The position numbers and the translations under genes are program-made. A stretch of 64,000 nucleotides of DNA, from NCBI GenBank assembly GCA_012862575.1, contig BLSF01000015.1:371545-435544 (forward strand). The letters are read 5' to 3'. Numbering within the stretch: the stretch's first letter is position 1; each line of letters opens with the position of its first letter. Positions 19,859 to 33,204 of the stretch are shown in pieces. Source of the DNA: Parietichytrium sp. I65-24A. Its lineage: Eukaryota; Sar; Bigyra; Thraustochytrida; Thraustochytriidae. The notes beneath the pieces are model-generated. The model saw only the letters and a list, made by a program, of their open reading frames with translations, was not told where the DNA came from and did not search any database.

Positions 19859-21613
19859 TTACTTTACATTCTTCAAGCAGAAAAAGAAGCAGCCGGCCAA
19901 AAACAAGTACACGGCTGCAAGCGTAAAAATACAAATGTAGCCCAGGAAAGGCTCGCCATGCGCTTTTCCAACGCTCTGCATACTATCCAGCAAGGCTCCG
20001 GCAATTGGGGTGGACACGAGCTGGGGTAACACTACACTAATCTGCCAAATGCCAAGATCTCTCGCCACGTTCTTGGTGCTTGGGAGCACTTCGCAAACTA
20101 GCGCATAATCCAGTGCATAAAAGGAGCCCATAGCGACGCCAAATATCGTTAGAATGGCCATCGCCACAAAGTAGTTTCTGATAAATGCAGCTATGAAGGT
20201 TGTGGCGCTCATTGTGAACGATGCAGCAACCAAGAACATCTTCCGCTCGCCGAGCTCGTCAGAGACCTTGCCAACGACTAACGAGGCAATGAATGATGCC
20301 AAGAGCATAGGAATGAAGAGTATTGCCGCCCGCGTGGAACCTTTAAGCCCTGGAATGGGAAGTACGTCTTCCACCCAAAAGAGCAGGAACTCTTGCAAAG
20401 TGGAGATCCCAAATTGCATGAGCAGTCGCGTTACGAATACCCAACGAAAATCATGAAACTGAAGTGGCGAGACCATCCCAGACATCGCGATGTAGACCTT
20501 ACGAATCACGCTAGCTTTGACTTTCACCTCCGTACCCTCCGCATCGCCTTGCTCCTTAGATACGGAGGCCGAATTATTCTCATCCTCATCCTCTTCGTCA
20601 GAGTCAGAGTCATCGTCATCGAGTTTGTGCTCAAAGAGGACTTCATTATAGGAGACCAGCGTGACCACTCCTGTCAGCGATACAATTGCTGCAAGAATAT
20701 AGTACACCCCAGCGTCGCCTATGGTTCCAGCAACGCTGCTAGCAGCAGCGCCGATGGCGAGACCCACAACACCAAGGGCCCCTATTATACCACTTATGGT
20801 CCCGAACTGATGCTTCGGAAACTCGGGGATTGTCGCGTTGAACGCCGTCGAGTGCAGGACGCCGCCGATGGTGACGCCCATGTTGACCGCCACTGTAGCG
20901 CCGATGGAATAGGCGGGAAGGGAGAGACCTCCTAACACCAGCGACACTGACGTGATGAGTAACCCTGCGGCCATAAAGGGCTTACGCCGACCGAATTTAC
21001 CTACATGCTTATCCGAGTAGAAGCCCACGATTGGCGGACCAAAGATAGCAAACACCCCAGACCCAGCAGCGATTGCACCGAGAATGCTTCCTTTGTGCCC
21101 ACTGCCTACGAGTTTCGAGATTTCGTTGGGCAGGAGAATGGCCATATACGCAATTAATGTGGCGGAGGTGCCAATCTGCGCAAAGCAGATCAGTGTGAGC
21201 CTCAAGAACGCAATGACTGGCTCTTCCTCATCAGCCTCCCCCACATGCACAACTTTGATGGACGCAGTTTCTGCCTCTTCGGGCTTCTCCGGGACGCCAC
21301 TTCCGCCCACGTGATCAAAGCCTTGCTTGGAGCTGATCCCTCGGGGCGACTCGCGCTCCTCCAGCAGCGCAATCTCGTGTTGTATGAGGCAGACGGCCTC
21401 CTCCGTGCTCTGCAGCGAGTAAAACGAGCTTTCTGGCACAAACGCTGTCTGCACGTCATGCTTGCTCGGGTGTCCGTGGTGTTCGTGGTGTCCGTGCGCC
21501 TTTCGCTCGCCCTTGCGCTCTCTCTCTTGGCCATTTCGCTCGCGCTTCTCCTCCTCCTCATGATGTTCCCCCTTTATCTCCGCAGTCTCGCTCGAGCTCA
21601 GTCCCGCGTACAT
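19859..21613 (-). CDS. Major facilitator transporter (SLC45/GPH-like)
   Basis: A 584-residue membrane protein with many hydrophobic segments in two halves, as in 12-helix MFS carriers. A His-rich, Glu/Arg-rich hydrophilic N-terminus (about 100-130 residues) precedes the first helix. The loop between helices 2 and 3 reads VGFYSDKHVGKFGRRKPFM, close to the D-x-x-x-x-x-F-GRRKP loop of sucrose/SLC45 (GPH) transporters; a second loop copy reads GKVSDELGERKMF. The central cytosolic loop is strongly acidic (DDDDSDSDEEDEDE). Sugar:proton symport is the family expectation, but substrate is unproven and folate- or peptide-type MFS relatives are possible. The ATG at 21613 opens MYAGLSSSE. It converges with the otubain gene 273 bases away. 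Confidence 0.78.
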   Translation of the reverse strand: MYAGLSSSETAEIKGEHHEEEEKRERNGQERERKGERKAHGHHEHHGHPSKHDVQTAFVPESSFYSLQSTEEAVCLIQHEIALLEERESPRGISSKQGFDHVGGSGVPEKPEEAETASIKVVHVGEADEEEPVIAFLRLTLICFAQIGTSATLIAYMAILLPNEISKLVGSGHKGSILGAIAAGSGVFAIFGPPIVGFYSDKHVGKFGRRKPFMAAGLLITSVSLVLGGLSLPAYSIGATVAVNMGVTIGGVLHSTAFNATIPEFPKHQFGTISGIIGALGVVGLAIGAAASSVAGTIGDAGVYYILAAIVSLTGVVTLVSYNEVLFEHKLDDDDSDSDEEDEDENNSASVSKEQGDAEGTEVKVKASVIRKVYIAMSGMVSPLQFHDFRWVFVTRLLMQFGISTLQEFLLFWVEDVLPIPGLKGSTRAAILFIPMLLASFIASLVVGKVSDELGERKMFLVAASFTMSATTFIAAFIRNYFVAMAILTIFGVAMGSFYALDYALVCEVLPSTKNVARDLGIWQISVVLPQLVSTPIAGALLDSMQSVGKAHGEPFLGYICIFTLAAVYLFLAGCFFFCLKNVK

Positions 21614-22210
21614 GTTAGTCACCACCTTCAAGTTCTTTCACCTGTTACCTGCTTATGACGAGATATAGATGTGTGTTATGTATGTATGTATCTCCGCACA
21701 GGTTAGAACTTTCTCGCCTATTCCTTCCTCTGCGCGGACAGTCCTGCTTCCAGAGGGTGTCCCCGCTGCGCACGCGGCATACGCAGCCTACGAAAGAAGG
21801 CTAACTGGCTTAGGGTTTCTGGCACCTCACTTGCTAACCAACCCGTTATCTGCCGGTGCTCGCTTGGACTAGTGTTTCGTATAATTGTCATATAGGACCT
21901 GACGCCGGTCACGCGAAACGGTAGGAAGAGGTACGACCTCTCAAGTAGAAGTAGTCGTAGGCGCAGTAAGAGTGCGGTGAGTTAGTAGAAGAGGATAATA
22001 AGGCAGTAGGCGTCGGGAGGAGGGTTAGCTGGAGAGGGTAGCGCCGATTAGTAGCAATGAGGCTGTTGGAGTTGAAGAGATCATCGTCCCAATGCCAATG
22101 TAGACAATGTAGCAGTTAGAGAATGAGAAGGAAACGGAAGAGATCGACGCTGGCTGTAAGATCAACACTGTTTTGTTATGCTTTGTTGCTGTGAAACACA
22201 ATCATGATCG

Positions 22211-22244
<34 letters not shown>

Positions 22245-22732
22245 TCGGATGTTCTCTCGAGTAAGACGGGCCGTGAAGGTGATCAAACTGAACGATATTT
22301 TTCCGTTCCCATGGTTTCACCGTTGAAGAGTTGAGAAAAATTGAAGAGAAAGTAAACCAAAGCTGCAAAATTGTTCGGATGCTAGCGATGCCCAGTAACT
22401 CGATCGAGCTGATGGTGGATGAGTCGATGTGCGGAGGTCTCGGATGAAAGCTTTTGGTTGAACATTCTTGAGGTTTAGTAAAGGACACCCCTCTCGGAGC
22501 GACTTGTCTTTGCTCTGAGCACTGAGATGTGTTGGCAGCTTGCGTCTGACATGATTTCGCAGCGTTTTCACCAAACGAGATATCTCGTTTTTGTGTGCCG
22601 ACTTTTTGGCGACCATGGGCGTTGAACGACGTCCTCGAACTTTACTCTGACCCCTCGGCCAAAGAAGGCACAGCGATCCTCAAGATGTATTGCCGCTGGG
22701 AGGACTTCCGAAAAGACCGGTAACTGGTCTGT
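21614..22732. other. Intergenic region upstream of the MFS gene
   Basis: 1.1 kb with a short GTAT repeat (about 21,675-21,690) and a GA microsatellite (22214-22242). No gene is seen. Confidence 0.6.
22214..22242. repeat. (GA)n microsatellite
   Basis: About 14 GA units in the spacer between the Der-like gene and the MFS gene. Confidence 0.95.
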
Positions 22733-24814
22733 CTACTTGCGAGAAGTGGTCTTCTTGAAAGCAGGTATGCCTGGTTTTGGTGCCCTGGGACGCAGACGCG
22801 TCGCCTTGGTACTCCCGCGAACAGAGAAGCGCACTGGAATGCCTTCCAGGCTGAAGCGTTTTCGAAGGCTATGCAAGAGGTACCTCATGTAATCGTCCGG
22901 AATGACGTTGTTCTTCGGCTGGAAACGGTTCACAAAGAGAACAAAGCTCGGCGGCCGGGCACTGGGCTGTGTCATATACTTGATCCTCAGAGGGCCAGAC
23001 ATGACTTTCTTTTTGCGATAAGAGGCCCCACGATTGGCAGGCGGCGCTTGCTTGATCTGAGCCTCCTGAATCCATTGATTAAGCAAAGGCGTCTTGATCC
23101 GCGAGCACCACTTGTCGTAGACGTTGAAGATGGTGGGGAGCAAAGTCTCAGTGCTCTCTCGTTTCTCGGCGGATATCGGGACGATAGGCACACCGCGCGC
23201 GAGCGGGATCGAGTCCTCAAGCTGATCGCGGATGTACTTGACGATGGAACGCTGATTGTCGCTTGCCTCCCAGTCCATGTTGAAAAGATCACACTTGTTT
23301 GCAGCGATAACGAGCCCGCGACCCTCATCCAGAACGCGCGAGATGATGGACAGATCATGCTTGGTGAAAGCCCCGACAGCGTCAAGGTCATTCTGTTGCG
23401 CGGTGGCGTCAAGCATGAAGACCACCACTTGCGAGTAGTCCAAGGACTTGAGAGAATTTTGTATGGACATGTCTTCTAGCTTGGCATCGTTCTTTCGCTC
23501 CTGGGCAGATGTGGCACCGAATCCCCCCGCGACTCTTTCCACGCTCGCCATCGCGCTGCTCATGCCTCCGTACAGTTTTGTCCGGCGCCGGATTCCTGCC
23601 GTGTCTACAAGACGCAGCGGGCGACCTTGAAACGCCCAGTCGATCTGAATGGAGTCGCGCGTCAACCCCGGTATAGGGCCAGCAATACAGCGGTGCTCGC
23701 CCAAAAGTGTATTTACAAGAGTGGACTTTCCAACATTAGGTCTGCCAATAAGCGAGATCGTGATAGGCTGCTCGACACTCGGGCTGGCGGATGGCACAGA
23801 TTGCTCTCCCTCCGCAGACTCCTTGGCTAGCAACTCTTCCTTCTGAGCGATTTCTTGCTTGGCTTTGAAAACATCTTTCTCGCCTTGAAGAATCGCATAA
23901 GGCAGCAATGCGTTGTGTAGATCACCAATGGCGTGGTTGTGCTCTGCGGAGATCGGTATGGGATCGCCAAATCCGAGCCGATAACATTCTTGGAGAAAAT
24001 TTGCCCACGTGATGTCGGAGCCTCCCCAATTGAAGGCATCGCCGCTCGATTCAGCCTTGTTAGCAACGAGCACGAACCCGTTTTCTACCCAGTGCTTGGG
24101 CACATTATAATCCTCGTGCAGTCGATCTATCGTGGCTTCCAGTTGTGCATCAGAATACTCCCCCTTTGGGGTGTTTTTCTTGACCCACCTTGCGAGATTG
24201 ATGTCGTCTTCTATGATTCCCTCCTTGGCGTCAACAACTAACATGACGACGTCCGCGTCCTGTAGAGCTAGCCTCGCCTGTTCGTGCATGTGTTCCACAA
24301 GCATGCGGCCATGTTCTGGAGCAAGGTACTCTGTAGGAGATTTGCTTCCGTATTCAATATTTTCAAAACCGCCAGTATCCACGAGCTTGAACTTGAGCTC
24401 GCCCAGCTGCCCCTCGCCCTCTTTCCTATCACGCGTTGTCCCCGCAATATTGCTCACGATGGCGTCATTCTTCCTCACCAGCCTATTGAACAAAGTGGAC
24501 TTGCCCACATTCGGCCGTCCAACCACCGCAACCTTGATTTTCCCTAGCGTAAAGTCGTGTTTCTTCATGACCTCGCGTCGCTTTTGCCGTTCTCTTTTCT
24601 CCTGCCTTTTCGTGAGACTTTTATCGGCTGCGTTCTCATCTTCAACGCTGCTACCTTTCTGATTTAGACCTGAGCTGGAAGAAAACCTCACGTCCAAAGC
24701 CGGCCACGCAGAGCTCAGCTTCCAATGCGACGCTGTCTGGCGCCACGCCGGTTCTCCACCCAAGAACCGGGTCCCCGCCACCGGCAAGCCGCGCGCGAGT
24801 TTCCGGAGGAGCAT
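22733..24814 (-). CDS. der: Der/EngA-type double GTPase, organelle form
   Basis: A 693-residue protein with two tandem GTPase domains, diagnostic of Der (EngA), an assembly factor for the bacterial-type large ribosomal subunit. G1 motif GRPNVGKST occurs at about 99-107 and again at about 358-366. Each domain has its switch motif ([23 protein letters not shown]), G3 ([16 protein letters not shown]) and G4 (NKAE; NKCD). A C-terminal KH-like domain follows, with [11 protein letters not shown] near the end. It exceeds bacterial Der by about 200 residues: an N-terminal Arg/Ser-rich leader, a basic coiled stretch (about 60-90), and insertions in the second domain. In a eukaryote this points to import into plastid or mitochondrion; which one cannot be told. 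Start: the ATG at 24814. Confidence 0.9.
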   Translation of the reverse strand: MLLRKLARGLPVAGTRFLGGEPAWRQTASHWKLSSAWPALDVRFSSSSGLNQKGSSVEDENAADKSLTKRQEKRERQKRREVMKKHDFTLGKIKVAVVGRPNVGKSTLFNRLVRKNDAIVSNIAGTTRDRKEGEGQLGELKFKLVDTGGFENIEYGSKSPTEYLAPEHGRMLVEHMHEQARLALQDADVVMLVVDAKEGIIEDDINLARWVKKNTPKGEYSDAQLEATIDRLHEDYNVPKHWVENGFVLVANKAESSGDAFNWGGSDITWANFLQECYRLGFGDPIPISAEHNHAIGDLHNALLPYAILQGEKDVFKAKQEIAQKEELLAKESAEGEQSVPSASPSVEQPITISLIGRPNVGKSTLVNTLLGEHRCIAGPIPGLTRDSIQIDWAFQGRPLRLVDTAGIRRRTKLYGGMSSAMASVERVAGGFGATSAQERKNDAKLEDMSIQNSLKSLDYSQVVVFMLDATAQQNDLDAVGAFTKHDLSIISRVLDEGRGLVIAANKCDLFNMDWEASDNQRSIVKYIRDQLEDSIPLARGVPIVPISAEKRESTETLLPTIFNVYDKWCSRIKTPLLNQWIQEAQIKQAPPANRGASYRKKKVMSGPLRIKYMTQPSARPPSFVLFVNRFQPKNNVIPDDYMRYLLHSLRKRFSLEGIPVRFSVRGSTKATRLRPRAPKPGIPAFKKTTSRK

Positions 24815-26975
24815 TTTCACGCGAGTGTGAATTGTGTCTCGCTTTCCTGTGTGATTTGGACGTTCTGCACTCGCTCCCCACGCTCAGGAGGACCTGAACA
24901 ACAGTATGTATGTATGTATATATATGTATATATATTTCTTAGGCGCTTTGCTGTCCTCTTCCGGCTCCAGCGAGGACACTTTTCGCTTTCCCTTTGGGAG
25001 GTCCTCGGAAACCTAGACCTCCTTACCTCATTTAACTAGCCTCTGTGAACTCCGTTAACCTATGTTAACCTAGCGCCAGCGCCTCACCTTCGGAAAGGGT
25101 TCCGCAATACGAGGTTCTGAAAGAACGCTCGCTATTGTTCTCGGGGTCAGACCAAGAACCCGCTCAGTGGTTCCGGTTCCGCACATGATAGACTCTGTTG
25201 TAATTGGTAGTGTGACCTTATGAAGTGAGTAAGATGCTGAGGTGTGAAACTCGATCGAGGTTTTTTTAACCCAGGTGTTTCCGGGTGTCAGTAGGGTGTA
25301 CTAGCGCGTCGTGGGCCCCGTATACTACTGAAAGCGGATAGGTGAGCCGGTGCGGGTACGTAAAGAGAATGTGTTCAGCAGATTCAGTGGGATTGTGTCA
25401 ACTGTGTCAACGTAGAATCTCACAGATCCAGTTGGCACTTTCTTCACGGGTTTCAGAGTTGGCGCAGTTGGCGCTTTCTGCACAGATTCACAGGAACTCG
25501 CTGGTGCACGTTTTCAATTTGAGTTTTCCTTGATTGAACGACGAGAAGCTTTGGGCTAATTTTTTTAAACGTCAATCGCCAGTCCAGCACGATGCGTAGT
25601 GAATGCTAGTTCGGAAGCTGGTCTTGGGCGACTGATCGGCGGGAGGAGGAAGACGCCAGCTACGGGTATTGGCAGTAGATAGCGCATATGGCGGGAGGGA
25701 GGTAAGTTCGTGCACCTGCGAAGGGAAAGAGGCAAGAGCGAGGCGGAAGTTCGGAAAGAGAAGGAGCCCGGTGGCGTCACCAAAGAACTTACTTGAAGGT
25801 TTACGGGAGAACTGTGGCCGAGAGGCTGCAGGACGTACATGGACCAACTGCGGAGGACTACGAAACTCAAGAGTCGGTACATGGAACCTTCTAGCTAGGC
25901 ATTGGTGAAATTAGTGCGATTTGCAGAATCAGCTTTTTTTTTGCGAGGAGATAAACAAGAAGTACTTCCCGGAGTACTGGCGACGATTTTCTTGAGACAC
26001 TATTTGAACAGGGAGAAGTCAATCTTCTTCTTTTAGTTGAATCAATCAATTGAAATCAAGAGAAAGAAAAAGCTAAATTGCGAGAAAAGCTGTTCTGTAC
26101 TGAGTGCGCTTGACTTGTCGAGTTGTGGAGCGGAAGGAAGTAGGGGGAAGGAAATCAACAAGTTTCACGGTCAGTACAATCAACTAGCACGTTTCGGCTT
26201 TGGGGAAAGATCGAAGCTGTCAAGCACAGAGCGAAAGCAGAGTCGGGTCCGAGTCCTACGCACGAAGATTACAAATGGGCAACTGAGTACTACTCAAAAT
26301 TTGAAGTGACAGTTTGTTGCGCAAGTTATCGTTCGCTGGAGACGCTGGAGTGCTGAAAGAGAGCTGTCCAAAACCTTGCTTCCGTCCAGTATTACTATAT
26401 ACTTTACGCCGGTACTACAGACGCATCTGGGGGAAATCATTCTCACAAAGCTCTCTCGGGAATCGGAGTGCGGACATCGTACATCCTACCATTGACTATG
26501 TGACTCGTTTTCAATCATGATATTGTATAGAGCCTACCTACCGCAACGTAGAATCCCTACGCCCATCAGACACTCACGAGTTCGGATTGAAGCTGCCAGA
26601 TGGAGCGAAAATAATGTCAGTTATGCCGTGGGGAAATAATTAAAACTAACAGTGACACTTGCGCCTTGAAAAGCGAATCCCAAAGTTCGGATTTCGCGGG
26701 AGTGCGTATTAGCGGTTACTTCCTGCTAGGCGTCCCTCTAGGTTCGGAAATTTGCAGATTTCGACGAATTATGAGAAGGAGAGGCGTACGGTTTTTTCCA
26801 GCAAGAAGGAGTGTACCAGCTTTCTAACTTGCCGAGCTATTCTAAAATGACTTGTTTTTCCTACCGCATTTAATAATCTTTTCATAGGACGCACCATGTC
26901 TTGATTCACTGCACCACTTATCTACAAGAACCCGGGGAGTCCTCCGGAAGCCTTTTTCTGCTCTGGTTATAGAAT

Positions 26976-26987
26976 TCACAGTCAATT
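26976..26987 (-). promoter_or_regulatory. ATTGACTGTGAA motif, copy 4
   Basis: Exact motif, 13-mer form with following T, on the minus strand inside the gene desert with no called gene nearby. It could mark an unrecognised transcript. Confidence 0.45.
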
Positions 26988-28383
26988 AAAAGTCAGAATT
27001 CAGACGGAAATTTTGCAGCTCAGAGTTCCAATTCGCATTCGCATTCGTTTCTCTCAAGACCTGCGCATTCGTACAAGAGGGAAGCGATGGTAAGACTTAG
27101 ATTCCTTTTCCCTCCAGCATGAATACTGACTGTGAGACAATCGGCAATCCGAGAAACAAGGATGGAACTCTCATTGGTGCAATCCACAATGTGAACACAC
27201 AACTCAGGTATTGTGAGTGTGGCCGTACTTTCAAGCATTGTGCAGTTTCTTTTTTTCTTTTCGCGGCCACGCCTTCAACTCCTATCTCGCTCTTGCGGTT
27301 TAAGCGCTATCAAATGTTCAGTGCGTACCTGCGCAGCTATTAGCACTTTACAGTGGTTACGGTAGTTGGACGGTCAGATTAGCCGAGCAATTTGGCACGC
27401 ATGCGGTTCGCGGTTCATGACTTTGGGAGATTAAGTTAATTTTAGAAACACAGTTTCAAGCTGCAACCCACCACACTCATCGCCCCACGTCGACACGAAA
27501 GCACGTGTGATCAGAATTTCAGTTCAGAATTCAGAACGAGCGCATTCATTCCGAGGGAATGTTCCTCTCTTTTCTTGGATAAGTCTCGGGCGTTGATTAT
27601 ATGTGCGACCTATGAAGCAATGGTGTCGATGTTGGTTTTGAGGGAGCATTGCTCGGGTCAGTAGCTTCTTTTGTGTCAACTATATACTTTATTTCTTGAG
27701 TTTCTACTTCTTGATCAAGAACAACGACTTCTTCTACGTAGAAATGACTCCGACTCGGAGAGAAGCGACACAACGGAAACTCGGCCACACTGTCTGTCTG
27801 ACGTGCGAGCAATCCAACCACGGAGTCCAGCGGCGCGTATGAGTGCGCACGAAATCTCCTCTCGCAACTCGTTGCAAAGTCGAGGCATTACCGGGAATTA
27901 TCTTGCTTCCTCCTAGCCACTAATCTCACATAAGGAAGAGGAAGGAAAACATACGTTACAAGTCTCAACTGCCTTTCCGACCGCAGGGTCCTATGTGCAG
28001 TTAGTTAGAGTCCGCTGCATAAGTTTCCCCTCCTTCCTTCCCTTTCCCAGTGCTCCAATTCCCAAGTTCTATTCTTCTGGACCGGAGCACACCTCACTTT
28101 TCCTCTTTAGCTTTCCTCGCCGACTTTTCGTGCTCGCCTAAGGTTTCTTGTGCGCCACACAGCTTGGCGCGAAATTCCTGATCCTTCCTCTGCTCTGCTC
28201 CTTCCCCTCACAAAGCGATCAAGTATCTCAAATTTCTGATCCCCTCTCGTGGCGACCGACCAATCACCGTGGGGCCGAAGGCGCAAGTCCGCAACCCACC
28301 AGTGCCAGCCACATCGCAAGATTTGAATTTCAGAATCACGGTGAATCGCAGATCGCACTTCGCCTTCTCTTGCCCTCGGACTT

Positions 28384-28406
28384 TCTCTCTCTCTCTCTCT
28401 CTCTCT
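28384..28406. repeat. (CT)n microsatellite
   Basis: About 11 CT units followed by GT/CTGT repeats. Confidence 0.95.
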
Positions 28407-30480
28407 GTGTCTGTCTGTGTGTCTCTTCTTGCAGTCTTGCCCAATCAACCCCCCACACACATGCCCGTCCCTGTGAAGGATGAAACAACCAGAATCCCAA
28501 AATCGCGGTTTGCGAATATTGCGACGCATGGCACGCTGCCATTAAGTCAACTTAGTCCCCTTAGCCCTTCGCCCTCACCGGCCTCACCCCACTGTAACTT
28601 GCCGGGCGTAGTTGGGGGAAGGAAGCTCTCTGATTTCCACTGATCTCTCCCTCCTTCTCCAGCCGCGATTCCCGGGTCTGCCTCCCCGAGCTTACGTGCA
28701 CCTTAGAAATGTTCTAGTCAATCCCGGCCCGCGTCGGAACGCGTTCCTCCCACACAGCTCTCCGCTGGGTACGTTGTTCCTAGTTCGGGCGAGCCACTCT
28801 CCGATCGAAGGGGCTAACCTTTAGAGTAATATCAATTAGGGTTTTCCCTCACCCTTCGCGGGCGTGGCAGGGCTTAGCGGAATCGGCGCCTTGGGCGTTC
28901 CAAAAAGTTGGCTCTTAGCAAGGGCTAGAGGCCGCTTTAGCGCAAGGTGCACGAAGTAGGAGGTTGAAAGTATGCCTCGCCGCGAGAGGTGGAGAGGTGG
29001 CTGGCTCCTCAGTCACGGCCAACACAGTCGGCGTCTGACCGACTTGAGCGTTCGTTTGAACGTACTTGTTTTTGTGATTTTCGTGCAAAAGAAGCAACCG
29101 AAGAAAGGGACCTACTGGACGACTAGACCGCCTGTGAAGAATATGGATAGAGGCTCGGACATAACTGAACGGAATTGTTGATTTTGCTAAATTTGCAAGG
29201 AAATTAGAAATAGAAATAAAGTACAATGCTACACTAGCGCGTAGCTTGCAAGAGTTCAAATACTTTTATGTGCTTGGGATGAATTTTCCTTGCTACCTCC
29301 TGACTCTCCTGACACCCAACGCAGACGGTCGCGTTCCCTCAAACGGAAACTTCACCCCCTGACATTCTTTCGAGAGACATAGGCAAGGCCTATCGGCACT
29401 AGTACCGGTGTGCCGAGTTCGGAGAAGTAAAATTTGCAAAATACATCGTTCGACTTTTCGTACTCAATTTCAGTTTTAAGAAAATAGATAGAAAGCCTGC
29501 TGCTTTAAATGAATAACCACTAATTAGTGTGTAGATGCAACCTCGAGATGATATTTTTGAATTGCTGATCTGGGAAGAGGCTTCCAAAGGAGAAGAACGA
29601 AGCTTTTACTTAAATCGATATACAAACTCCCCCAGGTTCGTGATGGCGAGTTCGAGTTCGCCGTCGATCAAGAGTTCGGAGATTGAGCTGAAATGAATCT
29701 TGCATCCTAAGCGATCCGCCTAAGTGCGAGAATCAAAAACGGAAGCAAAGTGTTCATGTTCTTTGTAGCGTTATCGTGTCGGCATTGAAACGGGGGCGCT
29801 AACCGCTGCTATCCCCTCTCATCAGCAGACTTTGCAGTACAACCCCGAAAGGAGGAGGCTGTGAGAATTTATTCTTCTTCCTCCTCAGATGCCGTACACT
29901 GCTTTCCTCACATCAACTGCTCATCAGCGGTGCAGCAGGTGCAGCGCCTCCTAAGGTAATGGATAATAACGACGCTCTCACTGTGGAAACACTTGATTGC
30001 CTTTGATTTCCAAGAGAGGTCAAAAGCGTGTTCCCCGCGCGCGAGTGCGCAAGCGAAGATGCACGCTGAGCACACCAGGCTTAAAATTGTGATTTTTCTC
30101 GGAAATTTCGATCGATAGGGAAGCTACTAACGACCCTTTCGCCCTTCCAACCCGGCAAAAAAACAAAATTAAAACGTTGAGGTGTCGGTTCACATCTTCG
30201 GCGGTGGGGAAAACCACCATTGATGGTCTGTGGCGTTGAACCAAAATTACAAGACTCGGCCTGCCCGCATTCTATTTCATACTCCACAATAACTTACTTC
30301 CCAACACTCCTGAGCTGCTCCGCCGCTTACAGTTAATCTTAATTGACTACGTAGCGTCGAGTATGTTCAATCAAGTCGTTGTTGATTCTTATCGTTCAGG
30401 CGGTGAAAACCTTAGTCACACCTCTCACTTTCCCCTTCCCCTTTCCAACATACTTGATATTTCATCGAGGAGATTCTTGA

Positions 30481-30530
30481 TTGTTGTAGTTGTAGTTGTT
30501 GTTGTTGTGGTGGTGGTGGTGGTGGGTGGT
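30481..30530. repeat. (GTT)n-(GGT)n trinucleotide repeat
   Basis: GTT/GTA units pass into GGT units over about 50 bases. Confidence 0.9.
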
Positions 30531-31114
30531 GCCTTCCCTTTTTTTCTTTCTTAAATAAAAACCGAACCTGCAGCTGAAAAGAAGCAGACGCAGCACATGC
30601 CATCCATCGTTGATCATGACGTTGAGCTTCGATCGAGTTATTCTCTGATCAATGCTGTGTCTCATACGTGTTTCTCCCGCGCTTGCGAACATGTTACTCA
30701 GTACCGGTGGCGGAGCAGAGACGGTGACGATGACCCCACGTGGGAAGCGAGGGTGGTAAGTAGCTTGCAGCGGCAACACAAAATGAATCCACGGAGAAAT
30801 GTCACGGCGGGAAATCAAGTTTGACTGCCCGTCGTCTCGCCAGCGGACTGTTCTATTCTGGACACTGCAGTGTGCCACAGTGTACGTGTCATTGAACGGG
30901 TCGGCGTAAGTTACTGCTTCATAAGAAAAATCTGCAACAGGGGTGGATTGGCTCAGGTGCTCGAAGAGATTCTCGGTTTCGAGAGTTTGCGCCTTCCTTC
31001 TTTCCTTCCTTCCCTCTTCCACCTCGTTCACTCCCTCACACCCTCCCTGCCAGCCTCCTTGCTACATCCATGCCCCACAGTCTCAGCGCTGCAAGAAGCC
31101 ATCTACGACTCGCT

Positions 31115-31136
31115 CAGAGAGAGAGAGAGAGAGAGA
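31115..31136. repeat. (GA)n microsatellite
   Basis: About 11 GA units in the gene desert. Confidence 0.95.
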
Positions 31137-33204
31137 TAGAGGCGTTAAAAGGTTCGAGCTCAGGCTCACAAATAATAATAAAATCCTATCGGCTTGGCAC
31201 GGCTTGGCATGGCTTGGCCTCTGCTTGCTTCTAAAAACATATATAAGACTGTGCATAAAAGAGCTTTTATAAAACCGAGAGTGGTTGGACAGTTTTATTT
31301 AAACTTCGGGGCAGCATCTGCACTGCGAATTGCAAATTGCAAGTTGCAAATTTCAAGTCACTGAATCAGAATTGTTCAATTGTCCAATAATTGCTCAATT
31401 GTACGAGGCGGGTTGATGTGCCAACTATTTTCTCTCTTCATGTTACGTCAACTCGCCAGCTCGCTGGTCCCAACAAACTAGTCCGTTGAAACTTTGATTG
31501 GCCGAGCCGGGCCCGCGCGGCAAACCATGAACGGCAGCCGAAACATGATGATGGGCGACGTAATGTAAGAAACCTGAACTAAAACGAGTAGATACGGACA
31601 GAGGTCTGGGACGGTTAATTGCGGAGTTTCAACACCATCTGCCCCCTAACAAAATACATTTTTTATACACAATGCTGCATCTGTCCAAAAATGCGGCCCA
31701 GAAGTATTGAAATATTTTTTGCTGTCTTTGATTTCACAAATATACAAATACAAACACAAATAAACACCGGAATTCGACTGTAAATTTATTTGACAGTAGC
31801 TTACTTGGAAACTCGGTGATCACTTTCAATCCAGATACCCTCCAGCTAGTAGGTAGTCTACAAACTATATAACCAAAATTCAATAAAAAGAGAGAATCCA
31901 AGTCAATCCCTGACTGACGAAACACTTTGTAATAATAATTCTACAACAATGGAACAAAAAAAATCAAGTCAAGGCACTCATAATCTGGCAAGCAACTACC
32001 AACAAGTCCGTGACTGTCAACACTTCAAGGAGTACAGAGAACAAGTCCGACACTTTCCTGACTCCTCTCTACCCACACACGCTTCCTCTATCCAAATTTC
32101 AGCGTGCACTGCCGAGTCGTGTCGTTGGGGAGATAACTCACCCACCGCAATCTCCTTCACCCGCGCTGTCTCTCATGAAAAACTACAAAACGTATTTCGT
32201 GGGCACGGCAAATGGTTCTTCTCCTCACCCTTCCTCCTCCTACTTCATTAAGGAAGGCGCACCTTTTAGCCGCAGCACTGTACACTTGCCTCGCTCATAA
32301 AAGCACTAGGTCTCTTTCTCGTCACGGTAGGAGCCCCTTCTAGCAGCGTACAGGGCGGCAAAGAGAAGGGATTTTCCGGGCAAGGCCAGCTCCTTCCTCT
32401 TCCCACTTGTCGCTCCTTACTCTTTCCGGCCTGCTTCTCTTTGGATTACTACGATTATCCGTGGACAGTCCATAGCTCGCCGATCACGGTGGGCTCCTTC
32501 ACTGCTCAAATTAATTCTCATACCACTGAATAGTTTAGTCGACACTGAGCACCTTACCGGAACCTTACCTGGCCAACATCCCCTCCCGCAGCGCTCCTCC
32601 TCCCCTCTTCCCCTTCCTTTCCCGGTGCAAGCCAGCTCCCAACGCTCTCCTACTCCTAGCCCCCCCCTTCCTTTCCCGCCCTGTTCCCTCCTCCCTCTCC
32701 TCCCTCTCCTCTGCCTCCTCCTGCCTCCTCCCGCCCCTCCTCTTGCTCTTCCTCTTCCTCCTCCTCTGCGCCTCCCTCCGCTGGCTACGGTAGTTCGCGT
32801 GGCGTGTATGCGGAGGTAGTGCACACCTAGGGGCGGGTAAGTGGTCGGCGGACGATCGTGGCTGAAAGGTCTGAAAGAGTCTGTGATGTCTGTGAGGTGG
32901 CTAGCCGCAACTCGAAAAGTTGGGGAGACCGCTAAGGAAAGGGCTACGAGACGGCGCTGCACGGACTAAGTAAGGCTCTCCGGAGGGAAGGAAGAGGAGG
33001 AGAAGGAGAGGAAATAAATGGAAATAAGGCAAAAAGAAAAAAAGAGACAAAGAGACAAAGCAAGCGACGTGCCAATCCTGATTCGAGGTATTCGAGGGAG
33101 GAGACCCGATAATTCGATAATTCGATTATTCGACAACGCGCCAACTCGGGCGACTCTGGCACACAAGTTCACAAGTTCACAAGTTGGGCAGCGCTTGCGA
33201 GCAG

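Noticed and set aside
21800-21816. TTAGGGTTT, similar to plant-type telomere repeats
   Set aside because: A single unit only (another at about 28,840); no tandem array, so chance.
28600-28880. GC-rich segment considered as a tRNA or structured RNA
   Set aside because: I could not fold a cloverleaf or find A- and B-box sequences in the right spacing.
30462-31031. Minus-strand frame of 189 codons in the gene desert
   Set aside because: Ends in His/Asn runs from a trinucleotide repeat, has no recognisable motif and no good start.
32417-32962. Minus-strand frame of 181 codons
   Set aside because: Gly/Arg-rich translation of a C/T-rich tract, typical of a non-coding low-complexity region.
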